Source: Fragum whitleyi | Lineage: Eukaryota; Mollusca; Bivalvia; Cardiida; Cardiidae | NCBI GenBank assembly: GCA_948146395.1 | Contig: OX411543.1 | Coordinates: 73,929,558-73,993,557, forward strand | Reading direction: 5' to 3' | DNA length: 64,000 nucleotides | Part shown: in pieces, positions 1 to 11,759 of the stretch | How positions within the stretch are numbered: position 1 is the stretch's first letter | Layout of the letters: each line of letters starts with the position of its first letter | Program-made: the position numbers and the translations under genes | The notes under the pieces: model-generated | The model's input: the letters and a program-made list of their open reading frames with translations, nothing else | Database searches by the model: none | Told to the model about the DNA's origin: nothing

Positions 1-17
1 TTGTCACTAATAAAATT

Positions 18-178
18 AAGGTAGTGGAACCATAATAGTTCCGCAACATATTGGACCATATGTTATTTTACAATGTTAACCGAGGTTTCCTAATGAAAAT
101 CATTAGGAAACCTTGGTTAACACTGTTAAATTTCATTACTCACGAAACATTGCAGAACTATTACGGGTCCACTACCTT
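18..178. mobile_element. MITE family A, copy 1
   Basis: Both ends are inverted copies: the left begins AAGGTAGTGG and continues to a segment like CATAATAGTTCCGCAAC, and the right ends in the reverse complement CCACTACCTT. The centre is itself palindromic (GTTAACCGAGGTTTCCTAATG against CATTAGGAAACCTTGGTTAAC). TTAA sits at both ends, so the target duplication may be TTAA or TA. No coding capacity. Other copies are near 2379, 15622, 18397, 32531 and 35535. Confidence 0.85.
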
Positions 179-423
179 AATCGCCGTGTATTAATTAGAC
201 CGAAAATTTGAAATTCTTCGAAAATGTGCAACTTTTAGGACTTTCGTGATGGAGGGTTCTTGTGTTTGATTGTTTGCTTCAGAGACCAAGGACAAAAATT
301 TGAATCAATTCTTCTTTTAGAATACTTAGGTTATTCAGCTTGTGGTGGTAATTCGGTTATTTCAAAATACCCATGAAGAAAATCCAATTTTGCTACTTAT
401 TTTCGATCGTCTGTAGAGATCTT

Positions 424-496
424 TAGGGCATATCATAATCTTACGACAAAACGCAGTAAAAAAAACTGCGTTTTGTTATCAAATTATAATATGCCC
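424..496. repeat. Short palindromic hairpin
   Basis: GGGCATATCATAATCTTACG followed by ACAAAACGCAGT is mirrored after a short A-run by ACTGCGTTTTGT and a near-complementary AATATGCCC end. It looks like a small MITE or a solo hairpin; I saw no second copy in the window. Confidence 0.6.
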
Positions 497-2378
497 ACTT
501 TTATTCTTTCGATGATTTTGTTTAATGCAACGTCATCCTTAGTCGGATGGTTGATAAATAATAAGATAAGATAAGTTAAGATGATTATTTATTTGCCAAA
601 CTGTATATACCCTTAAAAATGGTTAAAGGCAATTAACACATCACGCACAAAGCATAACAAAGTTATTAGGGGGGGGGCAAATCAGTCAGCGGCACAAACA
701 CAGACCTTCACACACACCGTGACACACCTACACCCCACACTCGCGCCTGCATGTACGCACACGCAATCGCACGCACACAAAAACACACACAAACACACGC
801 TAATCCATATAAAATTCAAAATACAAAACAACGTATCTTTGGATTGTTCAATTATTATCATTAAATTACAAGGTTGTGAACTGCTTTGACATCTAAGGAA
901 ATAATGGATTAGTAAGACCTATGCTATTCCACTTTCAAATATAAAATTAGCAATGGCTATTATGATATACGTATCTGTACTTTTTATGGTGTATACGGTT
1001 TTAACTTAGATGTTTGAAGAAGCAATAGTTACGGTCACAGGTGGCAGTATCAAAGAAATTATAAAAATAATAATCATTAAATAATGAAAAGGTATCTTAC
1101 AAAATTCCAGGTCAACTTTCAAATCAATTTTTACCAAGATTTATTTGCACAAATTTGAAAAATGAAAGTTTATCTTTGAAGCCCATGTAAATTTCTATAT
1201 GTACGCAAAATTTTGTTGAAATTGGCTTTATACTAACAGAATAAATAGGAAAAATACACCCTCAATTTGCAAGGACACCACCGAGGTGACACTTTGTCTT
1301 TGTTTAGAAGCATTCCAAATGATATTTTTCAGTTTCACACTATTTCATTGGCTATAAGGAACACCCCCTATTACATCATATTGTTTACAGGCCAATCAGC
1401 CAATCAAATCAGCTCAAACCATTTGATTTGGCCCAGTTTTACAACAATATAATGATAATAGTGAAAGTTGACAATAGTGCTTCTGATTAAAAAAGTTACA
1501 AACATTTTAAAACTCCCTTTGATCAAAATAAATGACTTGATTTACCAGAAAATTGGTTTAGATAACATGTCCTACTATGATTGAACATTTCCTGCACGTC
1601 TATTTCTTTAATTTTATCATTTTCCCATGATATTTAGGGAATCCAATGGACATCTCAGTGATGTCCTCGAGAATTTTCAATGAAAGAAACCTTGTCTATA
1701 TTAAGCAATTATATAATTTTTTGTAAAAAATGTTTTTATACCGCGACGTGCGAAATGGCGCACTTTCATGTCTGTATCCTTATCATTCCCGAGGTCTATT
1801 CAGTAGAATCGCCGAGTGTTCCCGATTGACGAGGGGGTTACCTAGCTTCTATAACTTCATAACGTAGCTCTTTAACCCATTAGGTCAGTCCCTTCCGATT
1901 TTTGGCCATCTTTGTTCTATATAAAATTTCTCGATTTTCAAGTGCTACAGCGCATTCCACAACAAACTGCTTATATATTACGTCATCAGAGCTTCATCTA
2001 CATTCACTGTTTTATCTTTTGAGACTTAAACAAGTGGGTCAATTAGGTTAAAGTTTTGGGCAGTAAAGGCACCGTCTTTTTCCCACCTATGAAGGGGTCA
2101 ATTTGTGCGGGTACGCCCCTAGTCGCTTATCCGTCCTCCCGGAAAGGAAATCGTGCACAAAAAAGATCGAACTATGCATTATATTTAAGAAGAGATGCAA
2201 TCCTAGCAAAATAAATATGCACGTGGATTATTGTTCTCCACTTCAAAATGCCATTTTCAAGCCGCACTATTTTTCTTCAAGATCTACTTTTACAACGACC
2301 ACCGGAAGTAAATTCAAGCGAGGTCACCCCATTAGCTGCAGCTTACGAGAAAAAGGACTACGTTTTCGTACTTGGAGT
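497..2378. other. Intergenic, no gene seen
   Basis: AT-rich sequence. It holds a G run near 669-678 and a CA-rich simple-sequence stretch at about 698-800. The open frames at 1267 and 2103 are short, lack splice context and have no recognisable protein character. Confidence 0.6.
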
Positions 2379-2459
2379 TAAGGTTGTGGACCCGTAATAG
2401 TTTCGCAACGTTACGGGGGTAATGAACTTTATCAGTGTTAACCGAGGTTTCCTAATGTT
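2379..2459. mobile_element. MITE family A, half copy
   Basis: Starts TTAAGGTTGTGGACCCGTAA and runs through the CCGAGGTTTCCTAATG segment, but the mirrored right half is missing, so it is a truncated copy. Confidence 0.7.
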
Positions 2460-2806
2460 TCAGTGCAGCGTCTTTTTAATATAACGCAATTCGAATTATT
2501 GATTCCAAATATATTGAACAAGTTTTGGTATAATTTTATTCGCCTTGAAAGTCATTACTACCATTACGCATTATTATGTACGCGCGTAATACAAAATAAA
2601 TAAATAAATTCGTAAAAATATCTTTGGTGAATGGTTCTAACATCATAACAATTGCTTCTTAAAGCATCTAAGTTAAAACCGTCGAAATATTGGGCAAGCT
2701 ATTTAACCCTTGTTCTATGGAGAAAGGGCAGGGAAATATTTTAATTCCTCTTTATTGCCCACTTTCGTATATGTTCTCTCTGATATTCGCATTCTTCTTG
2801 CGTATA

Positions 2807-3154
2807 CAGTTGATATTGCTCGAGTGACCTCATCTATTAAGCGACCAATTTTATTAAGCGACCGCAATGAAAAGTCGCTTCACCGTAAGCAAAGTCTCTG
2901 ACAAAGAGGACATTCTTAACGAACAGTTGGTTATTGTTGAATCTTATGTTGTTGGAACCCTTTAGAATCGTTTCAATAAGACGATTCTAATGGGTTCGAA
3001 AATAATAGGATTCAGTACAACTTGATCGACAAGCTATAAATGCTATCAAAATTAACTGTCACATTTATAATGTATTTAGTATTAAGCGACCATTCCAATA
3101 AACGACCGCTTTTTTGGTGGTCCCTTAAGTGGTCGCTTAACACAAGTTTTACTG
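2807..3154. mobile_element. Tigger/pogo-like MITE, copy 1
   Basis: The right end reads TAAGTGGTCGCTTAACACAA then GTTTTACTG followed by TA; the left end is TA then CAGTTGATATTGC and GACC with ATTAAGCGACC. CAGT ends, a TA duplication and AAGCGACC subterminal words are typical of non-autonomous pogo/Tigger elements (family knowledge). A hairpin with GAATCG/CGATTC arms sits inside at about 2950-2999. A second copy is at 47040-47345. Confidence 0.7.
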
Positions 3155-3175
3155 TAATTTAAAAAAAAATTACTG

Positions 3176-3314
3176 CCTCGCGCTCAGGATGCCAAAGCGG
3201 TGAAAACTGTTTTAAAAAATTATATCCCATTTCGATGTGAACTTGCGGGAAAAGGCGGACTGTAATTTGCAAACAGCTTGCAACATCATGTTTTGTCATC
3301 CTGAACGCTGGGCT
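3176..3314. mobile_element. MITE family B, copy 1
   Basis: Inverted ends of the type CGCTCAGGATGCCAAA and TTTTGTCATCCTGAACGC flank an AAACTGTTTT/AAACAGCTTG core. The same family, with consensus end CCTGCGTTCAGGATGACAAA, recurs near 30069, 31253, 37270, 37401 and 50696. Confidence 0.8.
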
Positions 3315-3474
3315 GTTTAACCCCAAATTGTTGCACAGGGGTTTGCCCACTGGGATTTAAAAGTTATGACATTATGATGGTCGATAACTTGAATAGATAA
3401 GTATCTGGAATCTCCGCGTTTAATCATCGGGATTCAGGTCATATTGTAAATAGAATATTAGATTTGAGCTCATC

Positions 3475-3575
3475 AAATAAAGAATTTATGACACTCGCCA
3501 TCTAAAACAGATAAAAAAGTTTTTATCTGTTTATAGATAACTCGTTTAATAAATTCGGTATTCAATGACCACTCA
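3475..3575. repeat. Hairpin repeat with AACAGATAAAAA arms
   Basis: AACAGATAAAAAAGTTTTTATCTGTT is a near-perfect palindrome, followed by ACTCGTTTAATAAATTCGGT. The same arrangement (ATAAACAGATAAAAAC ... GTTTTTATCTGTTTACAG, then TTTAATAAATTCAGTATT) is present at about 44635-44730, showing that it is an interspersed family. Confidence 0.7.
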
Positions 3576-5994
3576 TCTTGTTTTCTCTAATTATCTAACG
3601 AGTCTTATAGAAAGTTCGTGCATAAAGGGCAATTCCTTCTTATGCTTTTAAGACCATAGTGAAATTTACAGGTAAGAGCTATTGTGGAATGAATGAAATC
3701 GAATGGCTTGGAGTTTAGCATGACGTAGAGAGGTAAGAGAATATGGCCTATTTCGTTCAAATTGAACAAAATTGGCGATGTTTTAAAAATTCTCTTCAGT
3801 GAAAAATCATACGTCTATATGGACCAACATTTTGCCGAAAATCACAGAACCAAATGAATGAAACGTATTTTTCGCGTCATATCAAATGTTCCATCTAATA
3901 CCATGAAGAATTTAGATTTTCATAATTTTTTAATGTAGAATAATGACTTTGTCCAATCGCCTACAGGCTAACTCTCAGCTTTTTATACCTTCTAGTGTCT
4001 GTATTAAACGGCACAGCAAATCGTTTATCCAAAAATAGTTCTGATTTGCATATGGGCTTAGTCAAGAGTGTATGGTTTTTTAGAGAGTTGTTTTAGTATA
4101 AAAAAGAGTATTTTTATAAAATTATTTTTTTCGAAGATATTGACTTCCTTAGGATAACAACTCTGAGTGTATTCTTTCTTTGTTCAAATACTGTTTGACG
4201 AAATAATTGATAATTGTTTTTACTTATTCTGAGACAAACCCCATATTCATATATTTAGACCAATCAAAACGCATAATTATTTAACGAAGTTGCTGGGATT
4301 TTCACGAGGAAAACTAGACAAGCAGGCGAGTAATAACGGTACAAATCACGTGATATCTAAGATAAAGATGACATAACCGTCGATGTGCTAATTAGCATTT
4401 CCAAATAAGGAATAATGGACATTTCTACTGTACAAAACCACGTGTTTACTTTATGTTTACATTTTCTTACCACTAAACAGCCTTCATCACCCCTCGTGTT
4501 TAAGAATTGAAAACGCGAAAATATTTACATTAACTAGATAGACAAAGTCATTATTTTATCTTAAATTTATTTATGTTAAAAAATATTTTTTGTATGGTAT
4601 TAAGTTGAAATTAAGATTAAACCACATATAAATCCTTCATTCAAACGCGATTTTATGTATTTGATGAAAGGTTGGTCCATATAGAAGTCTTGATTGAAAA
4701 CTGACTATACCTATTACTCTATGAATAGTTTTGTTGGTCAATGAAATCACAATTTTTTTAAAACGATTTTTAGAACGTTTTAAGCTATTTCGGGACATAT
4801 TTGTGACCCGTCACGCGATAAAGAACCGTCTGTGAACTCTGTAAAATAGATATTTGAAAAAGAAATTGGGTCCGACATAGGTCGACCCTTTCACGTGAAG
4901 TTAGACTGTATTTGTGATTTTATAGAGGTAAGAACTAAAAAAAAACAATTCATACTATATGAATACGCGAAGCGAATTCTGAACGAGTGTGATAAGATTT
5001 TTAATTTCATACCTCCATGAAATCAACAAAAAGTTTATTCATATCTTATAATTTAATTCACAAAAGCAAAAATGTAAAGATTTAACCTCAAATACAACAT
5101 GACTTGCTTGTGGGACTACTTTCTGCGGAAGCTTACAAAAAAGCTGCGTAATCTAAATTATTTCCATTGAGTAATGAAACCAATTTTTCAGTCAATCAGA
5201 ATTGACTAATCTTGGTGAACACGACTAGAATTGAAATATTCGTCCTTTAAGATGTCTATCCAAATGTTAAGTTTCATAATTTTTCATTGCCTATACTATT
5301 TTCAATTCTGCCCCGGACAAAAAGGTCTTGCGGCGGACGGACGCATCGGCCAACAAATGTAACGCAAGACGTCACTTCTACTTCGAAAAATGAATATTTT
5401 GCACGTGTGTTTTCAAACCACTCCCTTCAAGTACTTATATTTTGTGTTATTAATGAACTGGCTGAGCGGGGCTTAGCCGTGACGTAATTTGGCGAATTCA
5501 CTTTTAAATATTTTGGGTTCATTGAAAAGTTAGTCGGCAATAATCGCGAACGTGCGCAAATAACTGTATCCTTGAACCAAAATGATTCAAGTGCTTAGAG
5601 AAAGTGAACACATTTCATCGTTTGGTTACCAGCCTACGCTTTACGGTCTCAAGTTAATTTTTTCGATGATCTTTAGAAGTAAATAATAATAAATAAAGGC
5701 TGATTTATTATAGACCCGCAATTTCAAGTGAGTGATCAAAGATCAATTTTACATTGAAATGATAGGAGATAACGGTTTCTCTTTCTTGTGGAACTATAAT
5801 ACTTTAACAATACGTGCATCGACCCGTTACCTTGACTCCGTCCTGCAAGTGGAAAAATCGTGGATTATAAAGACCGTTTGCCAAATTATCGATTTTAACT
5901 GTTGTGGACTTCCAGAAACATATTCTATTTGTTAAGTACAATAGTACAGTCTGTCCCCAAGACAAAAGACTATTAGTGTTCCTTTCATCTAGTT
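3576..5994. other. Intergenic, no gene seen
   Basis: AT-rich DNA separating the repeats from the GPCR gene. A partial family F element starts at 4801 (TGTGACCCGTCACGCGATAA). TTTATT at 5704-5709, an AATAAA on the minus strand, could serve as polyadenylation signal for the GPCR gene. No open frame with protein character was found. Confidence 0.55.
4801..4925. mobile_element. MITE family F, left portion
   Basis: Begins with TGTGACCCGTCACGCGAT, then GAACTCTGTAAAATA and GATATTTGAAAAAG, all shared with the full copy at 19970-20232. The right end is not found, so it is partial. Confidence 0.6.
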
Positions 5995-7017
5995 TTAATC
6001 CCTTTGTCCAGCTTGAGCACGTTCCGGCAAGGGTATATTGTAAAGTTTCATTCGTTTTAGTGGCATCTCTTTGGCAAACTTGGCGTTCCATTTGCAGAAG
6101 ATTGTTGCAAAGACAAACCTGCTTTCTCTTAAAATGTAAACGTAATAGTAATGCGTCAAGACAGAGTTGAGCCATATGATCAGAAACGATGAGAGTCTCA
6201 TTACAATTTCAACCAATATACCCATATTCACTCCAAAGCTGTCGAACATAAGAAATGGCAAGTTGAATACCACGTTAAAGCAACAATACACAGCCATGTG
6301 AATAAAAAAGCGCAGAGATTGAAACTTTTTCCTCACACGGACACCGGCGTAGCGAGCCTGTAACACTTTAGCCTGTTTCTTTGATATATTCAGCACACGT
6401 GTTCCCAAACAAATGATGGATAACAAAGAAATTATAAACAGGGACATGCAAATGTACTTTGATATTCTGTAAGCTTGCGCTGACTTTGTACTACAATGTA
6501 GCATCACTTCTTTGCATTCTTCAATAAACGATCCAGTGGCAAGGATTACCACACCCGAAATGAGACAATAAATACTAAAAATCATCTTTTTCACCATTCG
6601 TGTTGGCAAAATAATGTTATAGGAAGCCGAGTATCTAACAGATACAAATCTGTCCACTGCGACTAAGAGAATTGACAAGGTATATAATGTACTCAATCCA
6701 TTGAAAAATACACGAAACACATTGACTGCCAAAACGCGATTCGACGCGGCGATGTTGCTGACAATAATGAGGCCTATGAGCATGACGAGATGTGTTGTAA
6801 AGTCACAGACTATGATGTTTTGAGTGAGTAATTTAATTTGACTAGACATTCTCTTACATTTTTTGTTGACCACAAAGGACAAGATGTTTACCCCGATCAT
6901 ACAGATTGAAAGGACGGGAAACACAAAGGCGACTGCGTAGGACTGCGTCACAGACTCCGTTTCGCCCATTTCAAAGTCACTTTGGTTTTCGGGAATGCTT
7001 CTGTTATTTGTTTCCAT
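5995..7017 (-). CDS. Orphan class A (rhodopsin-like) GPCR, single exon
   Basis: Uninterrupted 340-residue reading frame predicted to be a seven-transmembrane receptor. Hydrophobic segments lie near residues 27-50, 62-86, 98-122, 145-163, 187-208, 236-258 and 267-292. The short N-terminus has two N-glycosylation sequons (NRS at 5, NQS at 11). Class A landmarks are D72 in TM2, DRF (residues 122-124) in place of DRY at the end of TM3, and FNLPF (251-255) in TM6. The TM7 NPxxY motif is degraded to NSVLTHY (284-290), and TM3 lacks the usual extracellular cysteine although ECL2 keeps C168 and C175. The cytoplasmic tail is basic. Intronless orphan receptors of this kind are numerous in molluscs (established pattern). 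Ligand and G protein cannot be inferred. It could be a recently decaying receptor, but the frame is intact. The upstream region is AT-rich with no clear promoter. Confidence 0.85.
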   Translation of the reverse strand: METNNRSIPENQSDFEMGETESVTQSYAVAFVFPVLSICMIGVNILSFVVNKKCKRMSSQIKLLTQNIIVCDFTTHLVMLIGLIIVSNIAASNRVLAVNVFRVFFNGLSTLYTLSILLVAVDRFVSVRYSASYNIILPTRMVKKMIFSIYCLISGVVILATGSFIEECKEVMLHCSTKSAQAYRISKYICMSLFIISLLSIICLGTRVLNISKKQAKVLQARYAGVRVRKKFQSLRFFIHMAVYCCFNVVFNLPFLMFDSFGVNMGILVEIVMRLSSFLIIWLNSVLTHYYYVYILRESRFVFATIFCKWNAKFAKEMPLKRMKLYNIPLPERAQAGQRD

Positions 7018-7539
7018 TTCTTTTGATTTATTGTGAGAAGAACCAATGACTAAAATGATGTAACGTTCCGACAGAATCAGTCCAAACCCAAGCTATTTTT
7101 TCCTTTATAGTTCAATTGTTAAAACACCAACCTTTTCTATCACGTTGCGTATTAAAAATAAATATTATCATTCAAGCCAGTAACAATCTAATCCGCAACA
7201 TATATGCATCCAACCACGTTTTTTCCATGTTCTGATGATTTAACTATTATTCATTTGTCTAAAAGCCTTGTCATGTGTTATTTTCCTAATTAAAAGATCC
7301 ACACCCTTTCCAGGTAGATGTATCTAAGCAACGCCCATATCAACAAACAAAACAGCTCTATAATTAAAGAAATGACTTTTTTTTAGAGTATTTTTATTTT
7401 TTGTTTTGTTTTGTTCTTTAGCTCAACTGGCTCGACAGATTGAGGCAGGCTCGCCAGTCAACATACCCATCCGCCTTACATACATCCGAGGTCTGTTGCA
7501 GTTTACGGAAATGGCCGAGTGATGTTCCGAATGGTTTCT
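7018..7539. other. Upstream region of the GPCR, no gene seen
   Basis: AT-rich sequence containing a T-run with GTTTTGTTTTG words near 7380-7415 and then a more GC-balanced stretch leading into the LINE remnant. No exon signal seen. Confidence 0.5.
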
Positions 7540-10330
7540 CCCCTAAAAATGCAAAGCTTTTCCTACACTTTGGCTCATGAACAATGGTACCTGATTAACC
7601 CTGCAAAAACACAGGTAGCCTTGTTTCAACTACAATCTAAACCACAACCGCCAGATTAAGACCAAAACTTTCCTAAACTAAAATTGGGAACTGACATTCT
7701 TCAGTTTAAACAGCATGCAACTTTCATAGGTCTAACATTTGATGAATACCTTAAATGGCTTATCCATATTGATAATCTTATAAAAAGAACAGAAAAAGAC
7801 ATTTATCTCCTATGCTCAATAAAGGGTCAAAGATGGAGGAACTGATAAAAAATCACTGTTTAGCATTTATCAAAGTTTATTCAATCAAAACTAAATTATG
7901 GATCATCAGTATACAATTCTGCAAGCGATCATATTCTAGAAAAGTTTCAGAAAATTCAAAATAAAGCACTTCGGGTGATAAATACTTGTCCACGAAATTA
8001 CACACACCATTCCTTTGATTGTGGAATCAGAAGATCTGCTGTTTAATCTGCAAAGGGAAATAAGCATGTTGAAATACTGGACAAGGTCAATTGGCCATGG
8101 TACAAATCTACCAATAAATGAAAAAAAAATGAAGAAGACCCAATTTTTGCTTTAAATCCCAAAAAGGTGAAATCTATTCAAAGCCCATACTCACAAAAAA
8201 ATTCAAACATTAACTTCAAAGTACAAACTAAGTTCTTCTCACATACAAGCTCCTTGTCACAGGGATTCGTTTGATTTCAAAGAACCAAAAATTGACTTGG
8301 AATTAACAAAATGATTTTAAAAATAGGATGAGTCTTCAATTAATTTAAGAAAGGCGGAAGAGTTTTTGAAGAAATAAGGCAATTTGTTGAAAATATATAC
8401 TGACTGTAGCAAAGACCCTGATAAATGCAATACCGGAGCTGGAAATGTTGCATTTGATACAAATGAAACAATCCTGATGAATAAGGGATCCAAGCTGGAT
8501 CATAGAGTATCGATATACTCGTGTGAAATTGTAGCTATTGACAACGCCCTTACATGGCTGACCAAAAGAGATACATCTCTCTTCACAACTTCAATGATAT
8601 CAATTTTTACTAATTCCCTAAGTGTTTAACAGTCTTTAAAATCCGGTTAATCCTAAACAAGATCAGAAATATTATATAGTATTTTAAAGTCTATCAAAGA
8701 ACTTCATATTTAGAACCTTGAGGTAACATTTATATGGATACCAAGTCATGTTGGCATAATAGGAATGGATTGTCGATCATACGGCAAGGGAGGGTTAAAA
8801 TCAGGCGATTTTTTGTATCAAACTAAGTGTCAAAAAGATGTACCATTTAATCGAACATTTTATAAAGCATACCTTTAAAAAAGGATGCACTTAAACCATC
8901 ACATGCGAAATTCCAGTAATTTGCTAACCCTACAATTTTGAGAGTGTATAGTAATATCAAACAATTTGATAATATGGGGTTAATTCACATTTTTGAGGGC
9001 GTTAACATTAGACTTTAGAGACATTTGAACATATTTTTTTTCGACTGTCCCAAATTTTACGAACAATTAAATGTGCTCAGAATTGAAATTTTAAAACTAG
9101 ATATCCCCGTGATAAACAGAAAGAGTATTTTTCTTTTTCAGAAAAATAAAGTTGCCGATGAAATACGGGAAGATGTTTTCGGGTATCTTTCAAACACAAA
9201 AACTTATCAAGAGACTGAGATGTGGCGAAATCAACATCTCAACATGATGTACAAACATTATGTATTGTATGCCCATCTTAATGATAAACCAATACTATGA
9301 TCGGAAACCAGCCTTAGATCTATTACAATGAATTAAGTCAGAGACGATACATTAAAGAGGACTGTGACGAAGCGGCCTCAATTAACCACGCAACTTAAAC
9401 TTCAATATTTCTTTGATATTAAAAATCTATATCGATAGAAATAGACCTAAAGTGCTGCTCGCTAGAGTACCTTGACTTTCGTTTCGTCAAGGTTTTCTAG
9501 AAAGCTAAACTAAGAGGTTGAGCTCCAGAAATATTCAGAAAATCAAAAATACTCATACATCCTATCTACCAATACTTTATTTAAATAATGATCAATAGCC
9601 ATGTGTAGAAGGATTCAGTGAGCGACTAGAGCCTATTTACAAAATCAGCAACATAACAATTAGTTATTATTGATTTAGGCAAACATTCCTATTCCAAATC
9701 AGGATATCCTTTCAATAGCCCCAAACTGCGATCACAAAACTATACTTTTGTATGTACCCTATCGCTTGGATGGCGGTTGGCCAACTGCAGAGCGGGGATT
9801 GCTACTGCAACCACCGAACTGTAGTTGTCCCAATGTCATTAACATGAATAAAGGTGACCAAGTACTATTAAACTTTCAGATTCTTACCAAACGTCAAATT
9901 ATTCCATATTACTATCCCATTGAAACTTTTAATCTTCTATTCTGAATAATGAATATATATCCCAAAAACTAGAACACTAACTGTGACAGATATAATAATG
10001 ACACACATGGACTACGCTTATCCCGATATACACATGCGGGGGAGGTCATGGACAAAGGTCGTGATGACGTAAGTTCAGAGACACATACCCGCACGAGTTA
10101 CCAGTTCAGACATTCTTCCATAAGGCATAAATGAACAAACTTTTTAATTCTTTACAATGGTTTTTTCCAACTTCCGCTGATTCATATTTCCTATTTTTAC
10201 TTTGTTTTGTACTTCAATCCGTCATTGTTACATGTATGTATTTTGTATATTATGACGATGAATATGTATGTTCAAGTCTTACGAATAAACATATGTTCTG
10301 TTCTGTTCTGTTCTGTTCAATATCAGATTT
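7540..10330 (+). mobile_element. Decayed non-LTR retrotransposon (LINE) with RNase H remnant
   Basis: Broken reading frames still show the usual order of a LINE ORF2 C-terminus. At about 7590-7845 is the end of a reverse transcriptase (INPAKTQVALF, FIGLTFDEYLKW). At 8384-8629 is an RNase H-like segment (IYTDCSK, TGAGNVAF, CEIVAIDNAL), continuing at about 8725 with IWIPSHVGI. At 9025-9300 is the terminal FDCPKFYEQLNVLR stretch. Stops and frame changes separate these blocks, so the copy is dead. The 3' end is probably the TGTTC short tandem tail at about 10294-10318. An RNase H domain suggests the Jockey/I side of LINE diversity; the exact clade cannot be set by eye. Confidence 0.8.
8384..8629 (+). 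pseudogene. RNase H domain fragment of the LINE
   Basis: Residues IYTDCSKD match the IYTDGSK strand carrying the first catalytic aspartate, TGAG follows, and CEIVAIDNAL carries the conserved glutamate of the helix. The frame stops at 8629, and the rest of the domain (IPSHVGI) follows in a separate segment near 8740. Non-functional fragment. Confidence 0.75.
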
Positions 10331-10497
10331 CGCTAAGCAACTGAAACCTTAAAAGATGCTGCGACGAGGCAGCCTTTCAACTTTGTAATTTTGATTTAAA
10401 AACTTGAAATATCAGATTGCGCGAGGCAACTGATACATTTAAAATGACCATCATGAAGCATACTGCATAACTGTATAACCTACATGTATATATATAA

Positions 10498-10806
10498 TAC
10501 GTACTTAGTGTTTTGTATGGAAAAAAATATCTAACGAGGTTGGGAGAATTGATCATTGTCGAGGCTCTGCCGAGACAATTATCAATTCTCACAACCGAGT
10601 TCGATATTTTTTCATACAATACACTTAGTACGTATTATATTTATCTTATAACCTCTTTTTCTCTTGTTTTGTCGATGTTTCTAACTGAAATTAAAGTTTC
10701 TAAAAATAACTGTATGATATTATTGTTCTAAAAATAACTATGTGATATCATAAAAATATCATACGGGATGTTATCATACAGATATGTGTATAGTTATAAG
10801 ATAAAT
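10498..10806. mobile_element. Palindromic MITE family G, copy 1
   Basis: Near-perfect inverted arms: TAATACGTACTTAGTG and TTTTGTATGG with AACGAGGTTG on the left, mirrored by CAACCGAGTTC, CCATACAA and CACTTAGTACGTATTA ending near 10640. The downstream part (TTTCTAAAAATAAC, GTGATATCATAAAAATATCA) is shared with the copy at 34688-34925, so the family unit is probably about 300 bp. Confidence 0.75.
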
Positions 10807-11759
10807 AACAATATAATATCAGATTGTGCTAGGGAACTGATAAGCTAAAAAACATTTAAGAAGCAGCTTTTTTTTAATTATATACTCTTATTAAAATCCC
10901 GGAAATTTCATTATTGAAAGTGATTGTGTCTAGACAGCTATCCTCCAAATATTTAACGCAAACTCCAACACCAGACTGGCTAAAGCAGCTGATTTTTTAA
11001 ATATTTTTTTATTTATTTCTTTATTATTATTTTTTTTATTCTCCAACAAAACCAACATAATAGAGCATCGGAAAGTTAAACAGTATTATGCTTTCAATGC
11101 CGGGTGTTTGTTCGAAGTTTTAGACTATATAACTATTCAGTTTCTATATTCTATAGATGATATTGTGATGTTGGTGTTCTCAATCTCTCCAAGATTGGAG
11201 TTTGTGTTATTGAGATAAATCTTTCTACATTTTTGTTTTGTAATTTTGCAAATTTACACTTTTGAATTTTGTGAATTCACATTTTATTTGGTTGGACTCG
11301 GACTATTGCTGTTTAAACACATGGAGCGGGTTGTTAAACAATGCATTAATTCCACTGAAATTAAAGACATACAGCTACTGTTAATTCGACTTTTTGGTAG
11401 CCAAAATTTACTATTTCTAAGTAGTTCAGAAGGATATTTTTTTAAATTTCAGTTCTCGTCCTCCAAATCCAAGAGAAATAGATATCACCACTTTACACTG
11501 GTTAGTTTAGTTAAAGAGCCTTCCATCTACAGCGTATCATGAACCGTAGATACGATGCCCGAGAATGGAGAAAATGGTAATTAAGATAGAATAAAATAAG
11601 GGATAAAAACTTATTAACAAACAAATATTAAGACTAAGATATGTTGTTGTAAATATGGCTTTATTACTATTTATAATTCAATAATTATTTTCTGACATAT
11701 GATTTATTGCCAGACTCCATCAACTCAATACTTAACATCATACAGACATAAATGAAATA
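10807..11759. other. Intergenic, no gene seen
   Basis: AT-rich with T-runs near 10868 and 11000-11040. The frame at 11246-11542 has no recognisable character and no splice context that I trust. Confidence 0.5.
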
